NCBI GenBank assembly: GCA_026770025.1
Contig: JAMXDE010000063.1
Span: 232,438-296,437 of the forward strand
Direction of reading: 5' to 3'
DNA length: 64,000 nt
Source of the DNA: Craspedostauros australis
Taxonomy: Eukaryota; Bacillariophyta; Bacillariophyceae; Mastogloiales; Achnanthaceae
Shown here: positions 62,789 through 64,000 of the stretch, one piece after another
Position numbering within the stretch: the stretch's first letter is position 1
Layout: each line of letters opens with the position of its first letter
The notes under the pieces: model-generated
Told to the model about the DNA's origin: nothing
Databases searched by the model: none
The model's input: the letters and a program-made list of their open reading frames with translations, nothing else
Program-made: the position numbers and the translations under genes

Positions 62789-64000
62789 AACGCTGTGATA
62801 AAGGCACCAGATGCTTGAAGAGATTGAAGGGCTGGATACTGCTTCCACGCTACCTCCTCCTTGTCTACGACTACTCTGGTGCGCTCTCTACAGTACATAC
62901 GCACACAGGGATGTTGCCGATGTCATTCACGAGCAGGTTGGACGTCCGTGGTTCCATCCATACTCCGCCATGAGCATCGTTGTTGGTTCGTTGCACAGAC
63001 AATGGAGACATGGCAGCACCATTTTCACAAGCCGTGCGGTCGTCGCGGTGCGGTCGTCACCGTGCCGCCGGATTCGCACACAGAGCACTCTACTCCAAGT
63101 CACACTGCCAAGCAGATCCAAAGCGACAGTGCCGATGCCAGCCGATCCAAGTTTCTGGAAGAGGCAATCTACGAAGAGCACATGGCGAACAAGGCAGAGG
63201 GAAATGATGAGAAGCCGCGAGGAGCATGGTTGCTGCGCGGTTCTATCGACCGTCCCGTATCACGCTATCGTTCTCATCTTTCCCGGAGTTGCACTTCCGC
63301 CATTGCGCCAACACTGCAGTCAAGCCCCTCACCAAGTCCCAGGAGGAGCGATCACTCGTTGTTGAAGCAACAAATTCCGGGGCCACCATCCATTCCAATC
63401 TTCGAAGCGATCAGTGCCAGTGTGGCGGAAAGACAGGAACCGACGAACCAGCCCAGTCCAAGCATCCAGAGAGCTTGACAAGCAAAAGAAGAAACCAACG
63501 AATCAACCAACGAACCAACCAGCAACCCCATGCAGAGTGCGAGTGCAGTATTGCGGATCATGGTTGACACAGAGTTTCCGTATGGTAGAAGAAGCACATG
63601 GTCAGCGATCCATGGCCCATGCGCACCGTATCCCCACATGTCCTCCTTTGTGGTGTTCCCAACTTCATTTGTGAGGCGGATGTTCCTGTCAATCACCTCG
63701 GTTGAGCATCGATGCTCTGCAAGTCGCGAGCCAAGATGATGGCGCTCATGCCTCAGGATAGAATGCACATGGTATGATATGTTGGTGATCTGTGCGGCAA
63801 GAACAGTGGAGGCAGCATGGTATCGCTCTGCTTGTTGATTGCTGAACGTGTCAGCCCATCCCAACACGCAATGTGATGTTGATTTGGTGTTGAGGACTCT
63901 TGTTGCCCGCGCAGATGGTGATGCTTGCAATGCGGTGGGATGGCAACCAGCCAAGTCCAAATGAGATGGGTCGCAAGCAACAGAGGCAGTCACATCGGCG
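62789..64000. other. Right end of the window, no recognised gene
   Basis: The longest open frames are 62861-63478 (+, 205 codons) and 63352-63993 (-, 213 codons, reaching near the window edge). They overlap and neither product shows a known domain. The + frame has a plausible stretch SRSKFLEEAIYEEHMANKAEG; the - frame contains a hydrophobic part near its C-terminus. A gene continuing beyond 64000 cannot be excluded. Confidence 0.4.

Noticed and set aside
1-64000. tRNA, rRNA or CRISPR loci
   Set aside because: No cloverleaf with a GGTTCGAAT-type arm in a plausible setting, no rRNA-like sequence, and no spacer-separated identical repeats were seen on either strand by eye.

Overview
The window looks like a transposon-dense stretch of a eukaryotic nuclear genome. 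Retrotransposons make up most of it, there are short GT-AG introns, and no bacterial-style operons appear. The Copia-type proteins, including a gag C-x2-H-x7-H-x4-C finger that begins YCWTHG and an RT reading VVDDFGVKYVG, recall elements I associate with diatoms and other stramenopiles. That placement is a guess from recollection and was not searched.

Layout. 1-1559: tail of a mariner-like (MLE) transposase cut by the window edge. 2238-3831: minisatellite with a 16-bp unit organised in 48-bp triplets. 3857-9107: intact Copia element A (188-bp identical LTRs, TSD GTAAC), with gag and pol in one frame separated by one UGA. 9113-11042: TTG microsatellite and diverged repeat DNA. 11043-20192: intact Copia-type element B copy 1 (687-bp LTRs, TSD CATCA, single 2421-aa Gag-Pol). 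20412-30585: an array of a 192-bp satellite into which an 8.5-kb LINE (21189-29703, minus strand, 17-bp TSD) has inserted. 31443-34532: minus-strand gene for a probable DDE transposase of a family I cannot name. 34533-39619: gene-poor DNA. 39620-54610: older Copia-type element C (165-bp LTRs, about 3% diverged), split by B copy 2 (43170-52319, TSD GGCGT). 55113-61160: probable 6-kb PIF/Harbinger-like DNA transposon with 24-bp TIRs, a spliced minus-strand accessory gene and a divergent spliced transposase gene. 61441-62788: broken ankyrin plus BTB gene, the only candidate for a host-type gene. 62789-64000: nothing recognised.

Most interesting. (1) Elements A and C share a gag/pol junction of UGA-CAA, a 7-nt spacer and a stem-loop, which resembles programmed stop-codon readthrough. 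(2) The sequence just after the 5' LTR of A is a perfect 14-nt reverse complement of part of that LTR, suggesting self-primed reverse transcription. (3) Element B has LTR ends AGTT...AACT instead of TG...CA, supported by two independent TSDs; a leader with about ten short perfect hairpins; and two predicted membrane segments inside Gag-Pol. (4) The Harbinger-like element repeats a TGTCGGA motif at both ends and in its central divergent promoter.

The two B copies have equal length and I noticed one amino-acid difference, so B moved very recently. C is older and was already in place when B entered it.
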